A stretch of 64,000 nt of DNA from Ornithinimicrobium murale (GCF_003352835.1 NZ_QLVD01000019.1:1-64000), one strand, 5' to 3'; counted from the first letter of the stretch, positions 8,003-17,795 are shown. Program-made: numbers and translations. The notes: generated by a model from the sequence alone, not told the origin.

Positions 8003-9031
8003 TCACTCGCCGGGATAGGTGACGCCGACCTGTCGCCGGATCTCGTCGGCGGTGGTGAGTATGCCGATCGTGTCCTCGATCGGCAGCAGCGGCGAGTCCG
8101 TGGTCCCGTCGGCGACGAGCTGGGCCAGGTGGGCGCCTTGATAGACGAGTCCCTCGTGGCCGTGGATCGGCCCAGGATCTGCGGTCAGCACGGCACCGTC
8201 GGTGCTGGTGACGGTGAGGGGCACGGGCGTGTAGAAGTCACTGGGCAGGTCGACCCGCGCCCGCGTGCCGACCACCGTCGCGGTGTTGGCCGTGTGCTCG
8301 GCGAGCGTGGTGGTCAGGACGGCCTCGGCAGGCCCCGCGGTCAGGACGGCCCGGACCTGCTCGTCCACTCCGCTGGTCGTGAGACGACCGGTGGCGCTGA
8401 CAGTCTCCGGTGGTCCGAGCACCAGGGAGGCGAAGGAGAGCGGATAGATGCCCAGGTCGAGCAGCGCCCCTCCGGCGAGGGCGGGGTCGTGCAGGCGCCG
8501 GGCGTCCCCCGGGCCGATCAGCTGGCCGTGGTCGGCGGTCACCGAGACGATCTCCCCGACGGTCCCGGCGCTCAGCACCTGCCGAAGCACGTCGGTGCCG
8601 GGCAGGAACCGGCTCCACATCGCCTCCAGTGCCACGACGCCCGCCGCGTCAGCCGCGACGGCGACCTCACGGGCCTCGATCGCGTTGCGCGTGAATGCCT
8701 TCTCGACGAGCACGTGCTTGCCGGCCGAGATGGCCAGGAGCGCCTGCTCGCGGTGGTGCGAGTGCGGGGTGGCGACATAGACGACATCGACCTCCGGGTC
8801 GGCCACCAGCGACTCATAGCTGCGGTGCACACGCGGGATGCCGAACTCGCGCGCAAACTGCTGCCCGCGCTCGGGGGAGCTGGACCCAACCGCCACCAAC
8901 TGCTGGCGGGAGTGCTTGAGCAGCGCTCCGGCGAAGGTGCGCGCGATCGTGCCGGGGCCCAGGATGCCCCAGCGCAGCGGGGGAGCCTTAGCAGGGTCGG
9001 GCACCCGACTGACGGGAAGCGATGAGATCAC
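8003..9031 (-). CDS. Gfo/Idh/MocA family NAD(P)-dependent oxidoreductase
   Basis: A 342-residue sugar- or polyol-type dehydrogenase. The N-terminal Rossmann fold has the nucleotide loop GILGPGTIARTF near residue 23. The family motif EKAF replaces the usual EKP around residue 110, and the C-terminal substrate domain contains LLDLGIYPLSFASL. The substrate cannot be inferred. The 3' ~190 bases are duplicated at 6222-6408. The gene stands alone; the neighbouring permease gene diverges from it. Confidence 0.88.
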   Translation of the reverse strand: MISSLPVSRVPDPAKAPPLRWGILGPGTIARTFAGALLKHSRQQLVAVGSSSPERGQQFAREFGIPRVHRSYESLVADPEVDVVYVATPHSHHREQALLAISAGKHVLVEKAFTRNAIEAREVAVAADAAGVVALEAMWSRFLPGTDVLRQVLSAGTVGEIVSVTADHGQLIGPGDARRLHDPALAGGALLDLGIYPLSFASLVLGPPETVSATGRLTTSGVDEQVRAVLTAGPAEAVLTTTLAEHTANTATVVGTRARVDLPSDFYTPVPLTVTSTDGAVLTADPGPIHGHEGLVYQGAHLAQLVADGTTDSPLLPIEDTIGILTTADEIRRQVGVTYPGE

Positions 9032-9143
9032 GGCGACACGTTATCCGCCGTGAGGCCCGGGCGATAGGATCACGCGGGCCGACCACCCAAGCCGGCCCAC
9101 GGCATACGAGCGACATGCCGACCAACCCACCTGAGGAGACCAC

Positions 9144-10493
9144 GTGAGCCTGTGGAGCGTGCACGGCGACGGTTATCGGATCGAGCCGGGTCAGGTGGTC
9201 GCCCCGGGCGAGCGTCTGGCGTGGGCACCCACCATCGGCATCGGCATGCAGCACGTGGTGGCCATGTTCGGCGCGACCTTCCTGGTGCCGCTGATCACCG
9301 AGTTCCCGCCGAGCACGACGCTGCTGTTCAGCGGTGTTGGCACGATCCTGTTCCTGCTCATCACGGCCAACCGGGTGCCGTCCTATCTGGGCTCCTCGTT
9401 CGCCTTCCTGGCCCCGATCGCGGCAGCGCAGGGACAGCACGGGCCGGCAGGTGCCCTCGGCGGCGTCGTCATGGCCGGTGCCGCGCTGTTCCTCATCGGC
9501 CTGATCGTGCAGGCGGTCGGGCACGCGTGGATCAGTCGGCTCATGCCGCCCATGGTGACCGGTGCGATCGTCGCGCTGATCGGTCTCAACCTGGCGCCCG
9601 CAGCATGGAACAACGTCCAGGAGGCCCCGACCACGGCCTTCGCCACGCTGCTGGCCATCGTCCTGTGCACGGTGATCTTCCGCGGTCTGCTGGGGCGGTT
9701 GTCGATCCTGCTGGGCGTGGTCGTCGGCTATGTGGTCGCGGTCATCCGCGGCGAGGTCGACACGACCGCGATCTCCGAGGCCGGTTGGGTCGGTGCTCCC
9801 GAGTTCATGCTCCCCGACTTCCACTGGAATGTCGCCGGGTTGTTCCTGCCCGTGGTCCTCGTCCTGGTGGCCGAGAACATCGGTCACGTGAAGTCGGTGG
9901 CGCAGATGACGGACAGTTCTTCCGAGGCGCTCGACCCGATGATCGGACGGACCTTGATGTCGGACGGGCTGGCCACCACCCTGGCCGGCGCCGGCGGAGG
10001 GTCCGGCACCACGACGTATGCCGAGAACATCGGCGTCATGGCGGCGACCAAGGTCTACTCGACGGCCGCCTACTGGATCGCCGGGTTCACCGCGATCGGC
10101 CTGGCCTTCCTGCCCAAGTTCGGGGCCGCGATCCAGACGGTGCCCGTCGGAGTGCTCGGCGGTGCGGCCACCGTGCTCTACGGCATGATCGGCGTCCTCG
10201 GCTTCCGCATCTGGGTGGAGCACCGCGTCGACTTCAGCAACCCGATCAACCTGACCACGGGCGCTGTCGCGCTCATCGTGGGCATCGCCAACTACACCTG
10301 GGTCGTGGGTGACCTGGCCTTCGAGGGGATCGCCCTGGGCACGGCCGCGGCGTTGGTGCTCTACCACGGGATGAACGGCATCAACCGGCTCACCGGCGCG
10401 GTCGCCAGTGAGGGTGACCACCTGCAGGTCGGCGGCTCGACCCATCCGGACCCCGAACTGGCCAACCCGACCTGGACCGACCCGAGGCAGTAG
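9144..10493 (+). CDS. NCS2 family nucleobase (uracil/xanthine) permease
   Basis: A 449-residue membrane transporter with about 12-14 hydrophobic segments. Near residue 249, VAENIGHVKSVAQMT corresponds to the conserved acidic region of the family. Then comes the NCS2 signature GGGSGTTTYAENIGVMAATK, which lines the substrate site in UraA-type proton symporters. Whether it takes uracil, xanthine or another base cannot be read from the sequence. GTG 9144 follows GAGGAG with proper spacing. It is monocistronic, with no purine or pyrimidine gene next to it. Confidence 0.9.
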   Translation: MSLWSVHGDGYRIEPGQVVAPGERLAWAPTIGIGMQHVVAMFGATFLVPLITEFPPSTTLLFSGVGTILFLLITANRVPSYLGSSFAFLAPIAAAQGQHGPAGALGGVVMAGAALFLIGLIVQAVGHAWISRLMPPMVTGAIVALIGLNLAPAAWNNVQEAPTTAFATLLAIVLCTVIFRGLLGRLSILLGVVVGYVVAVIRGEVDTTAISEAGWVGAPEFMLPDFHWNVAGLFLPVVLVLVAENIGHVKSVAQMTDSSSEALDPMIGRTLMSDGLATTLAGAGGGSGTTTYAENIGVMAATKVYSTAAYWIAGFTAIGLAFLPKFGAAIQTVPVGVLGGAATVLYGMIGVLGFRIWVEHRVDFSNPINLTTGAVALIVGIANYTWVVGDLAFEGIALGTAAALVLYHGMNGINRLTGAVASEGDHLQVGGSTHPDPELANPTWTDPRQ

Positions 10494-10531
10494 CAACGCT
10501 CGCGCCGGCCGCGCTCAGTTGCGGGAGGAGC

Positions 10532-11002
10532 TCAACGCGCGGCGCGGATCTGCTCGACCAAGATGTCGCCGTGTCCGGCGTGCCGAGCCAACTCGGCCAC
10601 CATGTGGCCATACAGATAGCGCAGGTTGACGGCCCGGCCACGCCAGTCGAGCTGATCGTCGAGGTCGCGGCCCGCGGCGATCGCGCGCGACTCCTCACAT
10701 GCGGCCAGATAGCTGGTCAGCACCGTCGCGATGGTGTCATCGTCACCGGGCACGAAGCTCTCCTCGACGGTCTCGGGGATCCCCACCTCCTCGCGACTTC
10801 TTCCGGCCAGGCGGTGGTGGAACCAGACCTTCTCCACGAAGGTCGCGTGGGTCACCAGGGCGAGCGGCGTGGTCAGCGAGGGCACGAGGCGTGCTCGCGC
10901 CTCCTCCTCGGTCAGCCCGTCCAGCAGGCCGGCGATCGCCGCCCGCTGGCGGTCGACGAACTCCTCCAGAACCGCGCGCTCGCTCGCCACCTCGGTGCTC
11001 AT
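10532..11002 (-). CDS. DinB / DUF664 family protein
   Basis: A 156-residue four-helix protein of the DinB superfamily. The N-terminal LLDGLTEEEARARLVPS and LALVTHATFVEKVWFHHR match the DUF664 subgroup, with a C-terminal LYGHMVAELARHAGHGDIL. Histidines in the second segment and in HMVAELARHAGH are the usual metal ligands. Related actinobacterial proteins include mycothiol-dependent transferases; this assignment stays at superfamily level. It lies 30 bases downstream of the large FAD/Fe-S dehydrogenase and may share its transcript. Confidence 0.85.
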   Translation of the reverse strand: MSTEVASERAVLEEFVDRQRAAIAGLLDGLTEEEARARLVPSLTTPLALVTHATFVEKVWFHHRLAGRSREEVGIPETVEESFVPGDDDTIATVLTSYLAACEESRAIAAGRDLDDQLDWRGRAVNLRYLYGHMVAELARHAGHGDILVEQIRAAR

Positions 11003-11032
11003 GGCCCTGAGCCTACGGCCCCGAACAGGGTG

Positions 11033-13903
11033 TCAGCGGGTGGCGTCGGCGAGCAGCTCCAGGACGTGGCGGTAGGGCTTGCCGGTGGCGCGGGTCATGC
11101 CGATCTCGCAGGTGCGGTTGCAGGAGACGTATGCCGTCTCGCCAGGGCGGTCGGCCACGGCCAGGGCGACCTCGGCCGCCTCGGCGATGGTCGCCGAGGC
11201 GGTGAGCTCGGGGTGCAGGAGGCCGCGGTCCCCGGCGAAGGCGCAACAGCCCCACGCCACAGGGACCACGACGTCGTCGGAGACGGCGCGGGCCAGGTCG
11301 ACGAGGGCCTCGGTGGTGCCGGCCCGGTGTGAGGAGCACGTCGGGTGCACCACGACCGCCTGCGCAGAGCGGGTGACGGACAGGTGGGGGAGCACCTCAG
11401 CACGCACGAACTCGACGGCGTCCACGACCCGCAGCTCGGGAGCCCTGGTCGCCAGCATGGCGACCAGTCCCTCGACACAGGACGAGGCCTCGACGACGAC
11501 CGGCAGGCGACCCTGCTCGGTGGCGGCCCGCAGGGCCGGCACGACCCGGTCAGCCATGACCTCATAGCCGCTGGTCAGGCCCTTGGACTTCCACGGGGTG
11601 CCGCAGCACAGGCCGCCCAGACCCTCGGGGGTGCGCAGCGGAACCCCCGCCCGCACGCACAGGTCAACCAGGGCGCCGGTGGCCCCTTCCCCCTGAGAGG
11701 TGCTGGCGGAGCCGCACCCGCGGCCGCCACTGGCACAGCAGGTGTCGTGACCCTCCTCGGGGCCGAACATCTCACCGATGCAGGCGCTGAACAGCACCGC
11801 CTGAGGCGCTCGGGGAGCGAACGCGCGACGGGACGTGCCTCCGCGAGGCAACTGAGCGTCATACGAGGGAATCTGGTCGGGGCTGACAACGGCCCGCACC
11901 AGACGGGTCGCCCCGACCGGCAGGCCGGAGGGGAGCAGCTTGGCGACGGTCAGTGCCGCCCCTCCCAGCGGGGCGATCGCACCCCAGGAACGGGCGGCCA
12001 GCGCCCAGGCCCGGTCGGCGAGGCGCGACTGTGACTCGCGGCGCAGTCGCCGGGTCAGGTCACCGGTGTCGATCAGGACCGGACACGCGGTCTGGCACAT
12101 CCCGTCGACGGCGCACGTCTGGTTGCCGTCGTAGTCGTAGTCCTTCTCGAGGGAGTCGGCCAGGGCGTGGTCCCCGGCGGCCCGGGCGGTCTGGATGTCA
12201 CGGCGGACCACGATGCGCTGCCGCGGGGTCAGGGTCAGGTCCTTGGAGGGGCAGACCGGCTCGCAGTAGCCGCACTCGACGCACCGGTCGACCTCCTCCT
12301 CGACCCTGGGGTTGGGCTTGAGGTCGCGCAGGTAGGAGGTGGGGTCGTCGGAGAGCACTGCGCCGGGGTTGAGCAGCCCGCGCGGGTCGATGAGCCGCTT
12401 GAGCTGCCACATGACGTCATAGAGCTCATCGCCATACTGCCGGCGCACGAACGGAGCCATGATCCGACCGGTGCCGTGCTCGGCCTTGAGGGAGCCACCG
12501 TTGCCCAGGACCAGGTCGACCATGTCGTCGGTGAAGGCCTCGTAGCGGCGCAGCGAGGTGGGGTCGTCGAACCGCTCGTTGAGCATGAAGTGCACGTTGC
12601 CGTCGCGGGCGTGGCCGAAGATGACCGACTCCTGGTAGGAGTGCGCCGCGAACAGCTCGGTCAGCGCGACGCAGGTCTCGCCCAGGACGTCGACACCCAC
12701 GACGACGTCCTCCAGGAGGGCATTGGTGCCGGCCGGGCGGGCGCCGGCGACCGCGGAGAACAGGCCCTTGCGCACGCGCCACAGGCCGGCGCGAGCAGAG
12801 GTGTCCCGGGTGAGCTCGAGGGCGGTGGACAGGGGTAGGTCCTCCAGCGTCGGCCTGGCCGCCGCGACCGCGTCCTCGAGCTCATCTCCCGTGCTGCCCT
12901 GCCACTCGACCAGGAGAGCCGCGTGGTCGACCACCGAGAGCGCGGCGATCTGTGCGGGGCAGGTGGGGTCCTGTTGGGCCACTCGTAGTGAGGCGGCGTC
13001 CAGCAGTTCTGCGGTCCCGGTCCCGGTGTCGACCAGGGCCGGGACGGACTCGGTCGCCGCGGCGACCGAGTCGAAGACCAGCAGGCCGGTGCTGATGTGC
13101 GGCAGCACGGGGAGCGTCCGGAAGGTCGCCGAGGCGACGAACCCCAGGGTGCCCTCGCTGCCGATCATCAGGTGCACGAGCATGTCCAGCGGCGACTCGA
13201 AGTCAACCAGGGCGTTGATGCCGTAGCCCATGGTGTTCTTCATCCTGAAGAGTCGCCGGACCGTGGCGACCGACTCGGGGTCGTCCAGCACCCGCTGCCG
13301 CAGCCCCACCAGGCCGGCGACGAGCTCGGGCTCGCGAGCCGCGAGCTGCGCCTCGGCGTCGGGTGCCGCGGAGTCGATCGTGGTGCCGGTCGGCAGCACG
13401 AACACCATCGACTCGAGCGTGGCGTAGGTGTTGAACTCCGTCCCGCAGTGCATGCCGCTGGAGTTGTTGGCCACGACGCCGCCGATGGTGCAGGCACCCT
13501 CGCTGGCCGGGTCCGGTCCGAGCTTGCGCTGGTAGGCCGCCAGCCGGGCATTCACGGCCCGGACGGTCACGCCCGGCTGCACCCGCACCCGGGCTCCGCC
13601 GTCCAGCACCTCGACGTCACCGAAGTGGCGGCGGGTGTCGACCAGGACCGCGTCCGTGATGGCCTGTCCCGACAGGCTGGTGCCTCCAGACCGGAAGGTC
13701 ACCGGCGCACCTGCCGCATCGCACGCCGCCAGCACCGAGGCCACCTGCTCGGTCGTGGTCGGTCGGACCAGCACCTCCGGAGTCAGCAGGTAGTGCGAGG
13801 CGTCGTGGGCCATCGCGTGCAGGTCCAGCGGTCGTCGGCTGACGGCCGACCCACCGAGTCGCTCGGTCAGGTCGGCCGTCAACGCGGCGTGATCACGGCC
13901 CAC
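11033..13903 (-). CDS. FAD-binding and Fe-S oxidoreductase (GlcD-GlcF / D-lactate dehydrogenase type)
   Basis: A 956-residue two-part flavoprotein. Residues ~35-480 form a PCMH-type FAD domain (RSGGTSLSGQAITD, NNSSGMHCG) with the FAD-oxidase C-terminal domain (EHGTGRIMAPFVRR). Residues ~530-650 carry two [4Fe-4S] motifs (CVECGYCEPVCPS and CAVDGMCQTACPV). The remainder is a CCG-containing heterodisulfide-reductase-like domain (GLCCGTPW, WGCCAFAGDRG). Such fusions oxidise D-lactate, glycolate or other 2-hydroxyacids and feed the quinone pool from the inner membrane face. The exact substrate is not visible. Confidence 0.88.
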   Translation of the reverse strand: MGRDHAALTADLTERLGGSAVSRRPLDLHAMAHDASHYLLTPEVLVRPTTTEQVASVLAACDAAGAPVTFRSGGTSLSGQAITDAVLVDTRRHFGDVEVLDGGARVRVQPGVTVRAVNARLAAYQRKLGPDPASEGACTIGGVVANNSSGMHCGTEFNTYATLESMVFVLPTGTTIDSAAPDAEAQLAAREPELVAGLVGLRQRVLDDPESVATVRRLFRMKNTMGYGINALVDFESPLDMLVHLMIGSEGTLGFVASATFRTLPVLPHISTGLLVFDSVAAATESVPALVDTGTGTAELLDAASLRVAQQDPTCPAQIAALSVVDHAALLVEWQGSTGDELEDAVAAARPTLEDLPLSTALELTRDTSARAGLWRVRKGLFSAVAGARPAGTNALLEDVVVGVDVLGETCVALTELFAAHSYQESVIFGHARDGNVHFMLNERFDDPTSLRRYEAFTDDMVDLVLGNGGSLKAEHGTGRIMAPFVRRQYGDELYDVMWQLKRLIDPRGLLNPGAVLSDDPTSYLRDLKPNPRVEEEVDRCVECGYCEPVCPSKDLTLTPRQRIVVRRDIQTARAAGDHALADSLEKDYDYDGNQTCAVDGMCQTACPVLIDTGDLTRRLRRESQSRLADRAWALAARSWGAIAPLGGAALTVAKLLPSGLPVGATRLVRAVVSPDQIPSYDAQLPRGGTSRRAFAPRAPQAVLFSACIGEMFGPEEGHDTCCASGGRGCGSASTSQGEGATGALVDLCVRAGVPLRTPEGLGGLCCGTPWKSKGLTSGYEVMADRVVPALRAATEQGRLPVVVEASSCVEGLVAMLATRAPELRVVDAVEFVRAEVLPHLSVTRSAQAVVVHPTCSSHRAGTTEALVDLARAVSDDVVVPVAWGCCAFAGDRGLLHPELTASATIAEAAEVALAVADRPGETAYVSCNRTCEIGMTRATGKPYRHVLELLADATR

Positions 13904-13930
13904 GGGGTCACATCCTGTCAGTCACACATC

Positions 13931-14024
13931 GCCACACGGTGCGCCCGGTGGGCTGGATTCTCGCGCCACGGTGCGCCCGGTGGGCTGGATTCTCGCGCCA
14001 CGGTGCGCTCGGTCGGTTGGGGGG
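13931..14024. repeat. 32-bp tandem repeat array, three copies
   Basis: Copies begin at 13931, 13965 and 13997 (steps of 34 and 32 bases). Each contains GGTGCGCYCGGTSGG followed, in the first two, by CTGGATTCTCGC. The same unit type recurs at 52109-52226. The array fills the gap between the start of the FAD/Fe-S gene and the end of the SDR gene, both on the minus strand. Confidence 0.85.
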
Positions 14025-14027
14025 TGG

Positions 14028-14831
14028 TTAGCCCAGGGCTGCGCCGCCGCAGACGCGCAGCGTCTGACCGGTGACGTAGGCGGCACCGGGGGAGGCCAGG
14101 TACGTCACCGCCGCACCGATCTCTTCCGGAGTCCCCATGCGCTGCAGCAACTGCTGGCTGAAGTCGTAGTCGACCGAGTCGGTCAGCGGCGTGGCGACCG
14201 GGCCGGGCGCGACGGAATTGACGGTGATGCCGTGCGTGCCGACCTCCTTGGCCAGCCAGGTGGTCAGCGCGATGATGCCGCCCTTCGAAGCCGCGTAGGC
14301 GGGGCCTGAGCGAGCTCCGCCCGCGCCGCCGGACAGCGGCCCGCCCATGATGCCGCTGATCGAGCTGATGTTGATGATCGTGCCCGACCCACGCTCCACC
14401 ATGTGCGGGTGCAGCGCTGCCTGGCAGAACAGGAATGTCCCACGCAGGTTGGTGTCGATGTCACGGAACCACTCCTCGTCGGTGAACTCCGGCAGACCGC
14501 TGCGGCTGGCGGTGCCGGCGTTGTTGACCAGGATGTCGAGGCGTCCGAACTGCTCGACGGTGTCGTTGACGACGGCCTCCACCTCGGCCCGCTCCCGGAC
14601 GTCGACGACCCGCCCCTCGAAGGTGCTCGAGGGGTGGGCCGTGCGCAGTGACTCCACGGCCTCGGCCGGATCGAGCACGTCCACGACGACGACGCTGGCG
14701 CCCCGCTGGGCGAGTTGGTCGGCGACAGACCGGCCGATGCCGCGTGCGGCGCCGGTGACCAGGGCCACCCTGCCGGTCAGGTCAAACAGATCGACCGGTC
14801 CGGTGGTCGGGGTCTCAGCGGTCTGGGTCAT
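14028..14831 (-). CDS. SDR family oxidoreductase
   Basis: A 267-residue short-chain dehydrogenase. The NAD(P) loop is GAARGIGR near residue 26, followed by NNAG, the catalytic Ser in NISSISGI and YAASK (Tyr/Lys). It begins one base after the dctM stop, making it the last gene of the TRAP operon, so it probably acts on the imported acid or its first product. FabG-like sequence alone does not reveal the substrate. Confidence 0.88.
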   Translation of the reverse strand: MTQTAETPTTGPVDLFDLTGRVALVTGAARGIGRSVADQLAQRGASVVVVDVLDPAEAVESLRTAHPSSTFEGRVVDVRERAEVEAVVNDTVEQFGRLDILVNNAGTASRSGLPEFTDEEWFRDIDTNLRGTFLFCQAALHPHMVERGSGTIINISSISGIMGGPLSGGAGGARSGPAYAASKGGIIALTTWLAKEVGTHGITVNSVAPGPVATPLTDSVDYDFSQQLLQRMGTPEEIGAAVTYLASPGAAYVTGQTLRVCGGAALG

Positions 14832-14832
14832 C

Positions 14833-16278
14833 TCAGACTCCTAGGAGGTCGGGTAGCCAGTTGGACAGCGCGGGGAAGAACGTCACCAGGGTCAGCACCA
14901 GCAGAACGGCGAACAGGAAGGGCATGATGCCCTTGATCACCTCTGCCAGAGGCGCGCGGGCGATGCCGGCGGCGACGAAGAGGTTCACGCCGACCGGTGG
15001 CGTGATCATGCCGACGGCGAGGTTGACGACCATCATCACGCCCATGGTGGTCACATCGACCCCCACGTGCAGCAGCACCGGGGCGAGTAGCGGCACGAAG
15101 AGGTAGAGGGCCGAGACAGCGTCGACGAACATCCCGACGATCAGCAGCAGCACCATGACGATGAGCAGGATGAGGTACTTGTTCTCCGTGACGCTGAGCA
15201 GAGCGTCGGCCACCGTCTGGGCCACCTGCTGCCGAGTGATCACGTAGGCGAACACTGAGGCGCACCCGACGATCAGCATGACCACCGCGGACTGCACGGC
15301 AGCCACCGTGAACACGCGCGGCAGCCGGGTGATCTTGATCTCCCGGTAGACGACCAGCCCGACGACCAGGGCATAGACCGAGGCGACCACGGCCGACTCG
15401 GTCGGGGTGAAAATGCCACCGTAGATGCCGCCGAGGATGATGATCGGCACCAGCAGACCTGGGATGGCTCGCAGGAACGCGCCGAGCCAGTGCTGTCGCG
15501 CGGTGCCGTCACCGACGTGTTCGGCGACCTCGCCCTCAGCGGCGGAGAGCGGCTCGGCCTCCGCTGCGGTGTAGGCACCCTGGCCCAGACCGGCTGAGTC
15601 AGCAGGGAGGGGCCCGCCCCCGGATCCACCCGTGGCCCCGGCCAGCGCCGGTTGCGTGACCCTGCTGGCCGTCGGCATGGCGCGGGGCAGGAAGAACGCG
15701 GCCGCGATCAGCGCGACCGCCATCAGAAGCCCGGGGATGATCCCGGCGATAAAGAGGCGGCCGATCGAGACGCGCTGATACTCCGAGACAACCACCGCGA
15801 AGATGATGAACGCGATGCTCGGCGGCACCACGATGCCCATCGACCCGGCGGCGGCCACCATGGACGCGGCGTGCCGCTTGGCGTAGCCGCGCCGGATCAG
15901 GGCCGGGATCAGGATGGACCCGATCGCTGCCACCGTCGCCGGCCCGGAGCCGGAGATGGCCGAGAAGAAGAACGCCGAGATCACCACGACCATGGCGAGG
16001 CCGTGCTTGAACCTGCCGACGGCGGCATCGGCGAAGTCGATGAGCCGGGCACTGATCCCGGCATACTCCATGATCGCTCCGGCGAGGATGAAGAACGGGA
16101 TCGCCAGGAGGGTCTCTGAGGACAACGAGGCGAAGACCACGCTCGGCACGACGGAGAGTTGCTCAGCGCCTGAGGCGTACACGATGGTGGCCACGGCTGC
16201 CAGGCCGAGGGAGAAGGCCACCGGGACTCCGAGTGCCAGGAGCACCAGGAAGGTGCCGAAGAGGATGAGCTCGATCAT
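14833..16278 (-). CDS. dctM: TRAP transporter large permease
   Basis: A 481-residue DctM-family membrane protein, the channel-forming subunit of a tripartite ATP-independent periplasmic-type transporter that uses an ion gradient. Features include AGAIMEYAGISARLIDFAD near residue 67, AISGSGPATVAAIGSI and a C-terminal GMITPPVGVNLFVAAGIA. Between the two halves (about residues 205-265) lies a ~60-residue Gly/Ala/Glu-rich hydrophilic loop, longer than the usual DctM linker. Its start overlaps dctQ by four bases. Confidence 0.92.
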   Translation of the reverse strand: MIELILFGTFLVLLALGVPVAFSLGLAAVATIVYASGAEQLSVVPSVVFASLSSETLLAIPFFILAGAIMEYAGISARLIDFADAAVGRFKHGLAMVVVISAFFFSAISGSGPATVAAIGSILIPALIRRGYAKRHAASMVAAAGSMGIVVPPSIAFIIFAVVVSEYQRVSIGRLFIAGIIPGLLMAVALIAAAFFLPRAMPTASRVTQPALAGATGGSGGGPLPADSAGLGQGAYTAAEAEPLSAAEGEVAEHVGDGTARQHWLGAFLRAIPGLLVPIIILGGIYGGIFTPTESAVVASVYALVVGLVVYREIKITRLPRVFTVAAVQSAVVMLIVGCASVFAYVITRQQVAQTVADALLSVTENKYLILLIVMVLLLIVGMFVDAVSALYLFVPLLAPVLLHVGVDVTTMGVMMVVNLAVGMITPPVGVNLFVAAGIARAPLAEVIKGIMPFLFAVLLVLTLVTFFPALSNWLPDLLGV

Positions 16279-16775
16279 GCGATCGCCTGCCCCTCAGTCG
16301 TGTTCGCACCGGTTGACTGACCGCGCAGCGAGCGCACCGTCACCTGCACCGTGCGCAGGATGCCCAGCGCCGAGCCGACCGGCAGAGCGAGCGTGAAGAT
16401 CCACTGGGGCAGTCGCATGGCGGGGGTCGCGCGACCGCTGTTGAGCTGTGAGGCGACCTGGTCCCAGCCGTAGCGAGCCAGCACGAGGAAGAACACGATG
16501 ATGGCCAGACTGACGAGAATGGTCACCGCCTGCTTCGCACGCCCGCGGAGCTTTTCCTGCAGCAGGGTGAAGCCGAGGTGGCTGCCCTCCCGGAGGCCGA
16601 TCACAGCGCCGAGCATGGTCAGCCAGACCGCCACGTTGATCATGATCTCGGTGGTGAAGGCGAGCGAGGCGTCCAGGAAGTAGCGACTCAGGACGTTGAC
16701 GAACGCCACGGAGGTGATCGTGGCGAACGCCAGTGCCGCTAACCCGTTCTCGACCGCAGTGAGCGCGCGGTCCAC
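16275..16775 (-). CDS. dctQ: TRAP transporter small permease
   Basis: A 166-residue DctQ-family protein with four membrane segments. Family features are FVNVLSRYFLDASLAF in the first third and LREGSHLGF after the second segment. It partners with the large permease, which starts inside its stop codon. It lies three bases downstream of dctP, which confirms a single dctPQM transcript. Confidence 0.9.
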   Translation of the reverse strand: MDRALTAVENGLAALAFATITSVAFVNVLSRYFLDASLAFTTEIMINVAVWLTMLGAVIGLREGSHLGFTLLQEKLRGRAKQAVTILVSLAIIVFFLVLARYGWDQVASQLNSGRATPAMRLPQWIFTLALPVGSALGILRTVQVTVRSLRGQSTGANTTEGQAIA

Positions 16776-16778
16776 AGC

Positions 16779-17795
16779 TCAGCCCTCGGGCGTGACCGCT
16801 GTGGCGAGGTCCTCGCCCCAGATGTCCTGGTACTGCTCGTAGACGGGGGTCATCGCATCGCGGAAGGCGGTGGACTCCTCCTCCGTGAGCTCGACGACCT
16901 CCATCTTGTCGCGCAGCTCCTCCAGCTCGCCGTCCTCCTTGTCCCGGTTGTTGGTGATCTGGAGCTCGGCGGCAGCCTGGGCCGCGTCGTCGACGATCTT
17001 CTTGTCCTCGTCGGACAGGCTGTCGTAGACGTCCTTGTTCATGCCCAGGATCAATGGGTCGTAGACGTAGTTCCAGACCGTGAGGTGGTCCTGCACCTCG
17101 TCGAGGCCGGAGGTGTAGATGATGTCGATCGGGTTCTCCTGGCCGTCGATGGTGCCCTGCTGCAGCGAGGTGAACACCTCGGAGAAGGACATCGTCGTCG
17201 GGTTGGCTCCCAGCGCCTTGTAGATGTCATCGAACAGGCCGATGCCCGGGATGCGGACCTTCAGGGCCTGGAGGTCCTCCGGGGTGCGGATGGGCTTGAC
17301 GCTGTTGGTGATCTGACGGAAGCCGCTCTCGCCCATCGCCAGGAGCTGCACGCCGTGCTCGGCGGAGGCCTCCTTGTAGGCCTCGAGTCCCGTCGCTTCC
17401 AGGGTGGCCCGCGCCTGCTCCAGGTCGGTGTAGAGGAACGGGGCGTTGACCGCACCGAACTTGGGGTCGATGCTGGCGTAGATGATGGTCGAGTTGAAGG
17501 ACAGGTCCTTCTCGCCGTTCATCAGCTGCTCCAGGCCGGCCACAGTGTTGCCGTTGGAGAGCTGCTCGTTGGGGAAGATGTTGACCGTCATGCGGCCACC
17601 GGACTCCTCCTCGACCTGCTCGGCGAAGAGCTCGGCACCCTCGTGCCAGGTCGAGGTGTTGCCGGTCGTGATGGTGAAGTCCCAGTCGTAGGTGTCACCG
17701 TCGGCGGTGGCGTCGTCGCCGCCACCACAGGCGGTCAGGACCAGGCCGGCGGCCAGGACGACCGACATCAGGCCAAGGGGCTTGCGTGCTTTCAC
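16779..17795 (-). CDS. dctP: TRAP transporter solute-binding lipoprotein
   Basis: A 338-residue DctP-family receptor. I start it at GTG 17795, preceded by AGGAG with seven-base spacing. This gives a clean lipoprotein signal with lipobox LTAC (C23); a longer frame to 17981 adds only low-quality sequence. Typical features are a binding domain with GLEQLMNGEKDLSF, FRQITNSVKPIRTPEDLQ and the family's SLQQGTIDGQENP near residue 210. It delivers an organic anion, probably a carboxylate, to DctQM. First gene of dctPQM-SDR, divergent from the IclR-type gene, which probably controls both sides. Confidence 0.92.
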   Translation of the reverse strand: MKARKPLGLMSVVLAAGLVLTACGGGDDATADGDTYDWDFTITTGNTSTWHEGAELFAEQVEEESGGRMTVNIFPNEQLSNGNTVAGLEQLMNGEKDLSFNSTIIYASIDPKFGAVNAPFLYTDLEQARATLEATGLEAYKEASAEHGVQLLAMGESGFRQITNSVKPIRTPEDLQALKVRIPGIGLFDDIYKALGANPTTMSFSEVFTSLQQGTIDGQENPIDIIYTSGLDEVQDHLTVWNYVYDPLILGMNKDVYDSLSDEDKKIVDDAAQAAAELQITNNRDKEDGELEELRDKMEVVELTEEESTAFRDAMTPVYEQYQDIWGEDLATAVTPEG

